Source: Leptolyngbya sp. SIO4C5 (lineage in GTDB: Bacteria > Cyanobacteriota > Cyanobacteriia > Phormidesmidales > Phormidesmidaceae). From it: a stretch of DNA of 8,307 nt. Location: positions 1-8,307 of the forward strand of contig JAAHIC010000156.1 in assembly GCA_010671965.1 (NCBI GenBank), in the 5' to 3' direction. The notes under the pieces are model-generated. The model searched no databases. It worked only from the letters and a program-made list of their open reading frames with translations, and was not told the DNA's origin. Every line of letters begins with the position of its first letter. Positions within the stretch are counted from its first letter, which is position 1. This document shows positions 1 through 6,934 of this stretch, piece after piece. The position numbers and the translations under genes were made by a program.

Positions 1-1455
1 TCTGACCTGGAGCAAACGCGGATTCAGGCCGAGCAGGTGGCGCAGAATGTGGATCCGGTGACGGTGCCTATCGATGCGGGTGAAGTGATTGTGCGCGAGG
101 GCGAACCGATTACTCAGGACGACTTCGTTTTACTAGATCATTTTCAGCTTAGCCGTCGTCGCTTCAACTGGCTGGGCCTGATTGGCTTCGGCCTTCTGGT
201 TGGGGGAGGCGTTTCCGTTTTTGTCTTGGTTGAACGCTTCTCTTCTTCGGGACTGCGGCGGCGAGACTATGGCCTGATTATGCTAGTGTCCGTAAGTTCG
301 GCTGGGCTAATTGCCGTTGGGTTCCCGGCGGTTAGCTTGCCTGCTGTTGGCTTACTGATTGGCAGCTTTTATGGTGCCGCCCTGGGGGGGACTGTTGTAG
401 GTTTAATTGCCGTTATGCTGCCTATTGGCACGGGGTTAGGCAATATCCCACTGGTAGCTAGCGCTGCAGGGGCTTTAGTGGGTGCGCTGGTGGCGGCCCG
501 CCTGCGATCGCGCGAAGAGCTGGCTCTGCTAGGCGGCGTGGTTGGCATAACCCAGGGCCTCGTCTTCTTAGTGCTAACCCTAATGCTCAGCCCCGTTTCC
601 AGCGTGGTTTGGATTAGTATCCTCTCGGCTTCAGGGCTACAGGCGCTCTACGGCATTGCCTGGAGTATTGTTGCGATTGGCCTCAGTCCCTACCTAGAGC
701 ACCTATTCGATTTAGTAACGCCCATTCGCCTAGCCGAGCTAGCGAATCCCAACCGCCCCCTGCTCAAGCGCCTGGCTGCCAACGCTCCCGGCACGTTTCA
801 GCACACCGTATTTGTGGCTTCGCTAGCAGAGGCGGCGGCGCGAGCGTTGGGCTGTAACGTGGAGCTAGTGAGAGCGGGCACCCTCTATCACGATATTGGC
901 AAGATGCACGACCCCCAGGGTTTTATTGAAAATCAGATGGGCGGCGTCAATAAGCATGATGAAATTGATGATCCTTGGCAAAGCGTCGATATCATCAGAA
1001 AACATGTCACCAAGGGGATTGAAATGGCCCGTAAGCACCGCTTACCCCAGGCGATTGAAGCCTTTATTCCCGAACATCAGGGGACGATGCTAATTAGCTA
1101 TTTTTATCACCAGGCTAAAGAGCGGGCCCAGACTAATGCCGCTGCTGAGCCGTCAGAATCAGACTTTCGCTATGTTGGGCCGATTCCCCAGTCGCCAGAA
1201 ACGGGCATTGTCATGCTGGCCGATTCCTGTGAGGCGGCGCTGCGATCGCTGAAAGAGGCCACGCCAGAAGAAGCCTTGTCTATGGTCAACAAAATTCTCC
1301 GCGCCCGCTGGCGAGACGGTCAGCTGGTAGACTCTTGCCTCAGCCGCGAGAATATGGCGGTAATTGCCGATATTTTTGTGCAGGTGTGGCAGCAGTATAA
1401 TCACAAGCGAATTGCTTATCCGAAAGGAGCGCTCAATCTGGCTCCCGGCAAGTAA
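1..1455 (+). CDS. PgpH-type 7TM-HD phosphodiesterase, predicted c-di-AMP hydrolase (5' truncated by window edge)
   Basis: Family knowledge: 7TM-HD proteins of the PgpH type hydrolyse cyclic di-AMP with a cytoplasmic metal-dependent HD domain tethered to the membrane. Seen: the frame is open from base 1, so the GTG at 37 is almost certainly internal and the N-terminal extracytoplasmic domain is mostly outside the window; 484 residues are visible. Residues 1-53 match the tail of the 7TMR-HDED domain (GEVIVREGEPIT). About six hydrophobic segments follow between residues 55 and 232. The HD domain then shows GTFQH (His268), YHDIGK (His297-Asp298), KH (His335), EHQGT (His359), the FYHQA stretch, FRYVGP and MLAD (Asp408). 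The His268-to-His297 spacing of 29 is what I recall for PgpH. Oddity: Gln360 sits where Firmicute relatives, as I recall them, have a second His. It converges with the operon downstream. Family identity is firm; substrate is inferred from homology. Confidence 0.93.
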   Translation, partial: SDLEQTRIQAEQVAQNVDPVTVPIDAGEVIVREGEPITQDDFVLLDHFQLSRRRFNWLGLIGFGLLVGGGVSVFVLVERFSSSGLRRRDYGLIMLVSVSSAGLIAVGFPAVSLPAVGLLIGSFYGAALGGTVVGLIAVMLPIGTGLGNIPLVASAAGALVGALVAARLRSREELALLGGVVGITQGLVFLVLTLMLSPVSSVVWISILSASGLQALYGIAWSIVAIGLSPYLEHLFDLVTPIRLAELANPNRPLLKRLAANAPGTFQHTVFVASLAEAAARALGCNVELVRAGTLYHDIGKMHDPQGFIENQMGGVNKHDEIDDPWQSVDIIRKHVTKGIEMARKHRLPQAIEAFIPEHQGTMLISYFYHQAKERAQTNAAAEPSESDFRYVGPIPQSPETGIVMLADSCEAALRSLKEATPEEALSMVNKILRARWRDGQLVDSCLSRENMAVIADIFVQVWQQYNHKRIAYPKGALNLAPGK

Positions 1456-1508
1456 GTAAAGCTCTGCTCCTAAACTGGTTGCTAGCGCCGCGGGCGAGTA
1501 CCTAATTT
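1456..1508. terminator. Convergent intergenic gap with a weak candidate hairpin
   Basis: This 53-bp gap separates two convergent genes and should carry transcription stops for both. The only hairpin I see is CGCC-GCG-GGCG at 1486-1496 (4-bp arms, 3-nt loop), followed nine bases later by five T's at 1506-1510 on the plus strand. The stem is short and the T-run is displaced, so this is a poor match to a classical intrinsic terminator. Termination may rely on other means. Confidence 0.2.
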
Positions 1509-2189
1509 TTATAGAATTTGAGGTGAGCTGGGCGTCGTGACGGCCAGAAAATTCTGGGTTTCTAGCCAAATCTGGCTCTGGACATCTGTCAGAGAATGGT
1601 CGCTCTCTAGTTCAACTAGGCTGACCCCCGCTCGGGCTGCGGCATACTGACGGCTGGCCTGAACCGGAATAACCTCATCCTGGCGGCCATGCAGAATCAG
1701 CGTGGGAACGGCTGGCTGCAGCTGCAAACTGGCATATTGCTGAGCATCAATGACAAACTCATAGCTCAGCGGCAACAAGCGTTCTTCACCGTAATGATAG
1801 ATATCCAGCCAGCCTGTTTGCTGCCACCGGCGTAGCGAGTCTGGACCTAGCTGCGGTAGCCAGTGGGTCAAAAAGCCAAAAGCGGGCGCGAGCAGCACTA
1901 GCTGCTGCAGTTTCTGGGTTAGGGCAGGCTGCTCGGCTAGTAGAGCAGCGGTGAGGCCGCCCAGACTAGAGCCGATTAAGACGACTTGCTCAGCCGCTGT
2001 CACCAGCGCCAAGACCTGCTGGATTTGCCGCGTCAGCGTTAGGTGACTAAAATCGTTTTGGTTGAGATCGGGAATTTGCAGCGTTAGCCCCGACTCATGA
2101 AAGCGCGATCGCAAAAACTGCGCTTTAGCTGAGCCGGGGCCAGAAGCAAACCCGTGTAAGTAGACGTAGGTAGGCGCCTGAGGACGCAT
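1509..2189 (-). CDS. YqiA-like alpha/beta-hydrolase (predicted esterase), third gene of the ABC operon
   Basis: A 226-residue single-domain alpha/beta hydrolase resembling the YqiA/UPF0227 esterase group. Seen: the oxyanion-side motif YLHGFASGPGS (residues 10-20), the nucleophile elbow GSSLGG with Ser75, the acid in HGRQDEVIP (Asp171) and the catalytic His in SDHSL (His198). All three triad residues are therefore present, in the expected order. There is no signal peptide or membrane segment, so it should be cytoplasmic. The ATG at 2189 lies 3 bp after the stop of the permease gene and has no convincing Shine-Dalgarno of its own, which suggests translational coupling. Family members cleave small ester substrates in vitro, but physiological substrates are generally unknown. 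A role in processing whatever the transporter handles is inference from position alone; it may simply be a passenger in the operon. Confidence 0.88.
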   Translation of the reverse strand: MRPQAPTYVYLHGFASGPGSAKAQFLRSRFHESGLTLQIPDLNQNDFSHLTLTRQIQQVLALVTAAEQVVLIGSSLGGLTAALLAEQPALTQKLQQLVLLAPAFGFLTHWLPQLGPDSLRRWQQTGWLDIYHYGEERLLPLSYEFVIDAQQYASLQLQPAVPTLILHGRQDEVIPVQASRQYAAARAGVSLVELESDHSLTDVQSQIWLETQNFLAVTTPSSPQIL

Positions 2190-2192
2190 CTG

Positions 2193-4244
2193 TTAGCGAG
2201 CTTTTGACGGTAGGGCTGCCCGGGACGGGGCTAGCAGATCTTTGGAACTAGATTCTCCCGCTTTGCGGAGCTGACGTAGCGTTACCAGGTTGAGCAAGCA
2301 AATTAGCAGCCACTGACTAAGAATGGCCCAGCCATAACTCCCCATCGCAGAGTTCATCATCCAGGGAACCGCTACCGCCTCTAAAAACTGAACGCTGGTT
2401 AGAGCCGCAACTTCCTCTAGCAGCAGCCGCGCAAACAGCGGCGCAATCATCAGCACCAGCAGGGTGCCCAGCGACCAAACTTCAGGCCGATTGACCGGCG
2501 TTAGGAACCACACCTGATTGATGCTGGCGTAAATTAGCAGCAGACCGCCTAAAGCGATGTAGCTCAGTAACTCGTAGGAGAGAGAAAATGTCTCGTTATG
2601 AGCTGTCCAGATAGTCATGAATCCTAGCGCGATCGCAATGTTCAGCCCCATCGCCAAAATTGCCGGACTGTTTTCACCCTGCACTAGATCTTTAATCAGG
2701 GGCTGCCGCTGCGATCGCTGCTCAGATAACCGGAATCTGGCCCAGTCTTCCAGCGTTTGACGAGATGGCTGTAGCGCCGCAATCAGCAACCCTAAAAACA
2801 GCACATTGAGAAAGGCGACAAGGGCAATGTCTTCCTGATAGTAGCCACTGCTAACGGCAAATCCCAGCAGAAAAACTTCAAAACAGACGGTCATCAAATA
2901 GCTGTAGCGTCGCTGCAGCAGCGGCACTTGCGGATTGACAAACTTACGTCTGAGGGCGTGCCACAGCCAGAGACTCCAAGCCACCCCATTCACCCAAAAC
3001 AGCCCTACAAAGCTCAGCAGCGTCAGCTTATGAGTGGCAAACTGAAATTCTTGAGACGAGGACTTCTCCGCAAAGCCCAGCAAAAAGTGCAAAGCCGATG
3101 CGGGTGAAAACAAAATCAGCCAGTGCAGCGTGAACGGATTGCCTAAGTTGCCCTCACTTACCGCAATCCCTAAAAAGAGCTGCAGCAGAAAGATACCAGC
3201 CGCCACTAGCCAGGCTAAAAGCCCGCCCAGTCCCTTGCTTACTAAACCCAATAAAAGCGACAAGCTGAAGAAAAAGCAGCCAGCTACGCCTAATAGGCTG
3301 TAAAAGGCTACGAGTTCTATTGCAGAAACTCCCGATCGCAGCGCCGATACAATATGTAGCGGCAGCATCAGGGCGGCGGCAATGTAAATAGCGATTGGCG
3401 CGCCCAAAATCTGTCCGGTCAAGATGTTGAGACTAGAACGGGGACTGAGCCGAATGAACGTTAGCGTCCCTCGGCGCTGCTCTCGCTCAAGGTTTTGAAT
3501 CAGGACAAAGCTACCTGCCGCTAGCAGGCCAACAACCAGCATCAGGCTCGACCAGCGGAAGACATCTTGATGCCAGGCTGACCAGTTAACTACAAAAGCA
3601 GTTTTTTCTGAGTTGAGCTGACAGTGGTTAGAGCCGTAGGAACCTCGATGATAATAGGGCTCGACGTTAGCGGCAGAATCAGGAATGCAATAAGGACTGT
3701 AAGTGTCCAGCACCGCGGCGCGAGGGATCTGCAGGGTCAACTGGCCTACACCGGGCCGCTCGACTCGCAGCGTAACGTCCTCGGTCACGGCGCTGCTGTT
3801 GAGCACAGGGCGATTAGCCGCTATTCCTTGCAGAGCCCTGTTAACCTCTTCGTAGCTGTCATAGAAGGTATCAATGGTCTGACCGTTGATTTCCCAAATT
3901 CGATCTCTGACCTCTAGCCGCTCGTTCTCTGCAGGTTCTGTGCCGCCCTGATAAATATTGCCAACTTTATAGTTAAGACCTTCCACCCTGAGATTGGGAG
4001 GGTAGTTGGGGATGTCGCTGGTACCAAAGGTGAAATTGATTTCGGGTAGGGTTGTGAGCCTTAGATGCTCATGCGGATTGAATTGAGGGGGGAGCTGAGC
4101 GCCAAAGAAGGAGAGCAAAATGAGCTGGCTGATAGCAGAGATTGCGATCGCGGCGATGAGATTGCGGGGGCGCAGCCGCCCCTTCAGCTCTCGCAGAAGC
4201 TGAGGGTTCCAGTTGCCAAGGCGATCGAAAAGAGCGTTAAGCAT
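2193..4244 (-). CDS. ABC-2 type transporter permease with a large extracytoplasmic loop containing a PDZ-like domain
   Basis: The membrane subunit of an ABC exporter, 683 residues, encoded after its ATPase. Seen: a short cytoplasmic N-terminus with NPQLLRELKGRL (13-24), typical of the helix that precedes TM1 in this class; TM1 at about 29-49; a long hydrophilic loop from about 50 to 230; then roughly a dozen hydrophobic segments between 231 and 656. The cytoplasmic motif EREQRRGTL (253-261), followed by SPRSSLNILTGQ, is characteristic of ABC-2 permeases and marks the ATPase-coupling region. Within the loop, residues 85-178 read like a PDZ domain: a DRIWEINGQTI core, a helix with VNRALQG, then the strands VTLRVERPG and LTLQIP. 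Two cysteines (186, 208) further along the loop could form a disulfide. The protein is longer than a usual six-TM ABC-2 subunit and may represent a fused or extended type. Substrate unknown. Family call firm; PDZ call by pattern only. Confidence 0.88.
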   Translation of the reverse strand: MLNALFDRLGNWNPQLLRELKGRLRPRNLIAAIAISAISQLILLSFFGAQLPPQFNPHEHLRLTTLPEINFTFGTSDIPNYPPNLRVEGLNYKVGNIYQGGTEPAENERLEVRDRIWEINGQTIDTFYDSYEEVNRALQGIAANRPVLNSSAVTEDVTLRVERPGVGQLTLQIPRAAVLDTYSPYCIPDSAANVEPYYHRGSYGSNHCQLNSEKTAFVVNWSAWHQDVFRWSSLMLVVGLLAAGSFVLIQNLEREQRRGTLTFIRLSPRSSLNILTGQILGAPIAIYIAAALMLPLHIVSALRSGVSAIELVAFYSLLGVAGCFFFSLSLLLGLVSKGLGGLLAWLVAAGIFLLQLFLGIAVSEGNLGNPFTLHWLILFSPASALHFLLGFAEKSSSQEFQFATHKLTLLSFVGLFWVNGVAWSLWLWHALRRKFVNPQVPLLQRRYSYLMTVCFEVFLLGFAVSSGYYQEDIALVAFLNVLFLGLLIAALQPSRQTLEDWARFRLSEQRSQRQPLIKDLVQGENSPAILAMGLNIAIALGFMTIWTAHNETFSLSYELLSYIALGGLLLIYASINQVWFLTPVNRPEVWSLGTLLVLMIAPLFARLLLEEVAALTSVQFLEAVAVPWMMNSAMGSYGWAILSQWLLICLLNLVTLRQLRKAGESSSKDLLAPSRAALPSKAR
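3711..3992 (-). other. PDZ-like domain in the periplasmic loop of the ABC permease
   Basis: Residues 85-178 of the permease. Family knowledge: a bacterial PDZ domain usually shows a hydrophobic strand, a small-residue turn, a GDRI-x-x-ING core, a helix with a leucine-rich face, and closing strands of the form VTLTVxRxG-xxxTLxV. Seen here in that order: VGNIYQGG, PAENERLEV, RDRIWEINGQTI (Arg113 replaces the usual Gly), EEVNRALQG, VTLRVERPG and QLTLQIP. Bacterial PDZ domains commonly bind C-terminal tails or exposed hydrophobic peptide segments. Topology places this one outside the cytoplasmic membrane, between TM1 and TM2. There is an extra stretch of about 16 residues between helix and strand (141-156). 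Confidence 0.6.
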
Positions 4245-4287
4245 GGTTGCGAAGGTAGAACTAAAGGTGTAATCGCGTGAATGGTAT

Positions 4288-4306
4288 GGGCGTAGACGTG
4301 ACGCCC
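4288..4306 (-). other. Hairpin in the gap between the ATPase and permease genes
   Basis: The 78-bp gap between the ATPase stop (4323) and the permease ATG (4244) contains GGGCGT at 4288-4293 and ACGCCC at 4301-4306, perfect 6-bp arms around a 7-nt loop. No T-run follows on the minus strand, so it is not a good terminator. It could stabilise the ATPase message or tune the ratio of ATPase to permease; that is inference. Confidence 0.35.
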
Positions 4307-4322
4307 CGCGTCCCTAAGCTGT

Positions 4323-5270
4323 TTAAGAAGACTGTTGATGCCCTACTTTGAAGAAAATATCTTCTAAGCTGTCTTGAACACAGCGAAAATCGTAGATTGA
4401 GAAACCTGCTTCAACGAGCGATCGCAGCAGTTCTGCAGCTTCAGCCTGAGTCCCAGAAAACTGCATTCTCAGCGAACTGGCGGTATCAATCTCAATGCCT
4501 GCGACGCTGGCCGCCTGGGATAGCCAAGCTGCTACTCGCTGCGAATCATCCTGGGTTGAAATCCAGATTTGTTGACGGCTGAGCCGCTGATAAAGCTCCT
4601 GCAGAGGAGCGCTCTCTACTAGAAAACCCAGCTCCATGATGCCGATAGCTGTACACAGCTCAGCCAGGTCGCTGAGGACATGAGATGAGATCAAAATGGT
4701 CATGCCTAGGCTCTGCAGCGTCTTGATCACCTCTCGAAACTGCTGGCGGGCGATGGGGTCGAGGCCAGATACTGGCTCATCTAGCAGCAGCAGGGTGGGA
4801 TTGTGCAGAATAGTTCGGGCTAAGCCTAAACGCTGCTTCATCCCGCGTGACAGGCTAGTGATGCGGCTGTGGCGCTTGTGCTCTAGGTTGACCAGTTCTA
4901 ATACCTCCTGCAGCCGCCGCTGGCGCTGCCGTCCCTGCAGGTGATAGAGACGGGCAAAATAGTCTAGATAGTCCCAGACGCCGAGATCGTCGTAGAGGGG
5001 ATAGTCGTCTGGCAGATAGCCGAGCTGCCGCTTGATGTAGGGCTGGGGGCGATCGCTTCTGAGCTTCTCCCCGTTGATAAAAATTTCCCCGGCTGAGACA
5101 TCTTCGGCTGTGGTCAACATTCGGATCAAGGTGGTTTTGCCCGCGCCGTTGGGGCCGATCAAACCATAGACCTGCCCTGGATAAATTTCCAAATCCACAT
5201 CATTGACCGCCATGTGACGGCCAAAACGTTTAGTCAAGTTTTGCGTTTTGACGGCTGGAGTTTGTGGCAT
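4323..5270 (-). CDS. ABC transporter ATP-binding protein, ABC-2 exporter class
   Basis: The ATPase subunit that should power the permease encoded 78 bp downstream. Seen over 315 residues: Walker A GPNGAGKTT (39-47); GYLPDDYPLYDDL around 84-96, which is the Q-loop region but carries Asp-Asp where classical ABC proteins have Gln; signature LSRGMKQRLGLAR (140-152); Walker B LLLLDEP (160-166); D-loop SGLD (168-171); switch His197 in SSHVL. All other catalytic elements are intact. After about residue 225 comes a C-terminal extension of about 90 residues ending in SLEDIFFKVG, a common ending in ABC-2 ATPases. The ATG at 5270 opens the operon; I see no strong Shine-Dalgarno before it. It is transcribed divergently from leuB. 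Substrate cannot be read from the sequence; exporters of this class handle lipids, drugs, peptides or assembly factors. Confidence 0.93.
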   Translation of the reverse strand: MPQTPAVKTQNLTKRFGRHMAVNDVDLEIYPGQVYGLIGPNGAGKTTLIRMLTTAEDVSAGEIFINGEKLRSDRPQPYIKRQLGYLPDDYPLYDDLGVWDYLDYFARLYHLQGRQRQRRLQEVLELVNLEHKRHSRITSLSRGMKQRLGLARTILHNPTLLLLDEPVSGLDPIARQQFREVIKTLQSLGMTILISSHVLSDLAELCTAIGIMELGFLVESAPLQELYQRLSRQQIWISTQDDSQRVAAWLSQAASVAGIEIDTASSLRMQFSGTQAEAAELLRSLVEAGFSIYDFRCVQDSLEDIFFKVGHQQSS

Positions 5271-5351
5271 AACCGATGTGGCAGAATATTAGGCCAAGCT
5301 TAGCCAGAACTACAGGTTATTGGCGAGGGATTTCGCAAATTGAAACCAACC

Positions 5352-5371
5352 CGACGAGATCTTTATCGTCG
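5352..5371. promoter_or_regulatory. Perfect inverted repeat upstream of the leuB -35 box, candidate operator
   Basis: CGACGA at 5352-5357 and TCGTCG at 5366-5371 are exact reverse complements separated by 8 bp. The repeat ends two bases before the proposed -35 box of leuB. It also lies in the divergent region upstream of the ABC operon, so a regulator bound here could affect either side. A dimeric DNA-binding protein would suit such a site, but I cannot name one. It is too short and has no T-run, so it is unlikely to be a terminator. Confidence 0.4.
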
Positions 5372-5372
5372 T

Positions 5373-5400
5373 TTTACGATGGGAAGTTCTGGGGTATGAT
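5373..5400 (+). promoter_or_regulatory. Sigma70-type promoter for leuB
   Basis: TTTACG at 5373-5378 (4 of 6 to TTGACA) and TATGAT at 5395-5400 (5 of 6 to TATAAT) are spaced by 16 bp, 59 bp before the leuB ATG. Transcription would start near 5407, leaving a leader of about 50 nt. I see no leader peptide rich in leucine codons and no T-box-like structure in that short leader. Confidence 0.55.
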
Positions 5401-5458
5401 GTGGAGCCGAAAAGCCTTTGCTGCTCTCGGACACTATTTTCGTTTTTAGGCATCCCCC

Positions 5459-6541
5459 ATGACACAACGCTTTCGCATTACCCTACTTCCCGGCGACGGT
5501 ATCGGCCCTGAAATCATGGCCGTGACGGTGGATGTCCTCCAGCAGGTCGGCAAAAAGCTAGATTTGGCCTTTGACTTTCAAACGGCGCTAATTGGCGGCG
5601 CGGCCATCGATGAAACAGACAGCCCTCTCCCAGAAGCAACCCTTGCTCGCTGTCGGGAAAGTGATGCGGTTTTGCTGGCGGCGATCGGCGGCTATAAGTG
5701 GGATACCCTGCCGCGCCATCTGCGGCCTGAAACTGGACTGCTGGGACTGCGAGCGGGACTGGGGCTGTTTGCTAATTTGCGCCCCGCTACCATTTTGCCG
5801 CAGCTTGTAGATGCCTCTTCCCTGAAGCGAGAAGTGGTTGAAGGGGTGGACATTATGGTGGTACGGGAGCTGACGGGTGGCATCTACTTTGGCGAGCCGA
5901 AAGGGGTTTTTCAGGCGGAATCGGGCGAGCAGCGCGGCGTCAATACAATGGCCTATACCACCTCAGAAATCGATCGCATTGGCCGGGTGGCCTTTGAAAC
6001 GGCGCAAAAGCGACAGGGACGCCTCTGTTCTGTAGACAAAGCCAACGTGCTTGAAGTTTCCCAGCTATGGCGCGATCGCATTTCTGCCCTATCCGCCGAC
6101 TATCCCAATGTTGAGCTATCCCATCTATATGTAGACAACGCCGCTATGCAGCTTGTCCGCTGGCCCAAGCAGTTTGACACGATTGTGACGGGCAACCTGT
6201 TTGGTGATATTCTTTCAGACGCCGCCGCCATGCTGACGGGCAGTATTGGCATGTTGCCTTCGGCCTCCCTGGGGGAATCTGGTCCCGGCGTTTTTGAACC
6301 CGTGCACGGCTCAGCGCCCGATATTGCCGGGCAGGATAAGGCCAACCCCGTCGCTCAGGTGCTCAGTGCCGCCATGATGCTGCGCTATGGCCTGAATCAG
6401 CCAGAAGCGGCAGCACTGATGGAGCAGGCTGTGCTCAAAGTCCTCGATCAGGGCTATCGCACCGGAGATATTATGTCTGAGGGCATGACTCCCGTAGGCT
6501 GTAAGGCAATGGGTGATGCGCTAATGCAGGCGCTAGACTAA
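5459..6541 (+). CDS. leuB: 3-isopropylmalate dehydrogenase
   Basis: Catalyses the NAD-dependent oxidation and decarboxylation of 3-isopropylmalate to 2-oxoisocaproate, the third committed step of leucine synthesis, as a cytoplasmic homodimer. At 360 residues it is full length for the family. Seen: GDGIGPE (12-18); substrate arginines Arg98, Arg108 and Arg136; catalytic Tyr143 in [14 protein letters not shown]; catalytic Lys194 in VDKANV; metal-binding Asp226 (YVDNAA), Asp250 and Asp254 (GDILSDAA); and the nucleotide motif HGSAPDIAG (283-291), where Asp288 fits a preference for NAD over NADP. The spacings agree with the Thermus enzyme as I recall it (Tyr139, Lys185, Asp217, Asp241, Asp245). 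The ATG at 5459 is preceded by a weak TAGG at 5447-5450. Isocitrate dehydrogenase is excluded by the RELTGG and HGSAPDIAG signatures. Confidence 0.97.
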   Translation: MTQRFRITLLPGDGIGPEIMAVTVDVLQQVGKKLDLAFDFQTALIGGAAIDETDSPLPEATLARCRESDAVLLAAIGGYKWDTLPRHLRPETGLLGLRAGLGLFANLRPATILPQLVDASSLKREVVEGVDIMVVRELTGGIYFGEPKGVFQAESGEQRGVNTMAYTTSEIDRIGRVAFETAQKRQGRLCSVDKANVLEVSQLWRDRISALSADYPNVELSHLYVDNAAMQLVRWPKQFDTIVTGNLFGDILSDAAAMLTGSIGMLPSASLGESGPGVFEPVHGSAPDIAGQDKANPVAQVLSAAMMLRYGLNQPEAAALMEQAVLKVLDQGYRTGDIMSEGMTPVGCKAMGDALMQALD

Positions 6542-6620
6542 AAATATATCCGTGCGATCGCTGCAGCAGCAGGTTATATTTGCAGGCAACAGTCCAAGCC
6601 AAAGCAATTGTAGAAGTCGA

Positions 6621-6630
6621 GAGAGGGGAG
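6621..6630 (+). promoter_or_regulatory. Ribosome binding site that fixes the GTG start at 6641
   Basis: GAGAGGGGAG is a purine-rich Shine-Dalgarno stretch ending 10 nt before the GTG at 6641. It supports GTG as the true start of the small gene. The 99-bp gap after leuB also holds a HIP1 octamer (6554-6561) and an AT-rich TTATAT (6574-6579) that could be a -10 box, but no matching -35 is visible. Confidence 0.6.
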
Positions 6631-6640
6631 TCCAATCACC

Positions 6641-6922
6641 GTGCAGAGCTTACAACAGCCAGCTGAGCGTTTTACACCGCCGGGGCCACCCAGTCTCGAC
6701 CTAAAGCCGGTACCTCCCCTGCTCGATCCGGCGCTGCTGCGATCGGCCCGTCACATCTATCGCACCTATTACGAAGTCCATCCTGATGAAGTCCAGCGTC
6801 CTCTGGGGGTGGCAATTAGCCGCAATAGCCGTCGTGGCAAGCTAATCTTTAACGGCAAACCCGTTCTGCTGCCCCATGAGTGCTTCATTCCCCTAAATCA
6901 GATTGAGCCGAGCCTGAACTGA
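6641..6922 (+). CDS. Conserved-looking small protein of unknown function (93 aa), upstream of pilD
   Basis: I do not recognise this protein. It is 93 residues long, with a proline-rich N-terminal third (TPPGPPSLDLKPVPPLLDP, 12-30), followed by a compact part with aromatic and charged residues (HIYRTYYEVHPDEVQ) and a likely beta segment ending in KLIFNGKPVLLPHECF. There is no signal peptide, membrane segment or cysteine cluster (one Cys only), so it is probably cytoplasmic. The GTG start is backed by a good ribosome binding site, and coding quality (codon choice, in-frame HIP1-like GCGATCG) matches its neighbours. It ends with tandem stops TGA TAG, 12 bp before pilD, so the two are probably co-transcribed. 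A link to pilus or competence functions is only a guess from that position. Confidence 0.8.
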   Translation: MQSLQQPAERFTPPGPPSLDLKPVPPLLDPALLRSARHIYRTYYEVHPDEVQRPLGVAISRNSRRGKLIFNGKPVLLPHECFIPLNQIEPSLN

Positions 6923-6934
6923 TAGCAGGACGCT

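Noticed and set aside
384..390. Run of seven G's in the PgpH-like gene as a slippage site
   Set aside because: Seven G's spanning Leu-Gly-Gly codons are common in coding DNA of this composition, and nothing else suggests variation.
1159..1569. Minus-strand open frame of 136 codons
   Set aside because: It lies opposite the HD domain of the PgpH-like gene, whose motifs are unmistakable, and overlaps the hydrolase C-terminus. Its translation has no recognisable motif.
3624..3917. Plus-strand open frame of 97 codons
   Set aside because: It is antisense to the loop of the ABC permease. The sense strand reads as a continuous protein with coherent domain order.
4245..4322. Intrinsic terminator splitting the ABC operon
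   Set aside because: The hairpin at 4288-4306 has no following T-run on the minus strand, and the ATPase and permease are an expected pair.
5271..5340. Promoter for the ABC operon
   Set aside because: A TAATAT on the minus strand could be a -10 box, but no acceptable -35 lies 16-18 bp upstream, so I did not list it.
5401..5458. Leader-peptide attenuator before leuB
   Set aside because: The leader is about 50 nt, with no start codon followed by leucine codons and no terminator hairpin.
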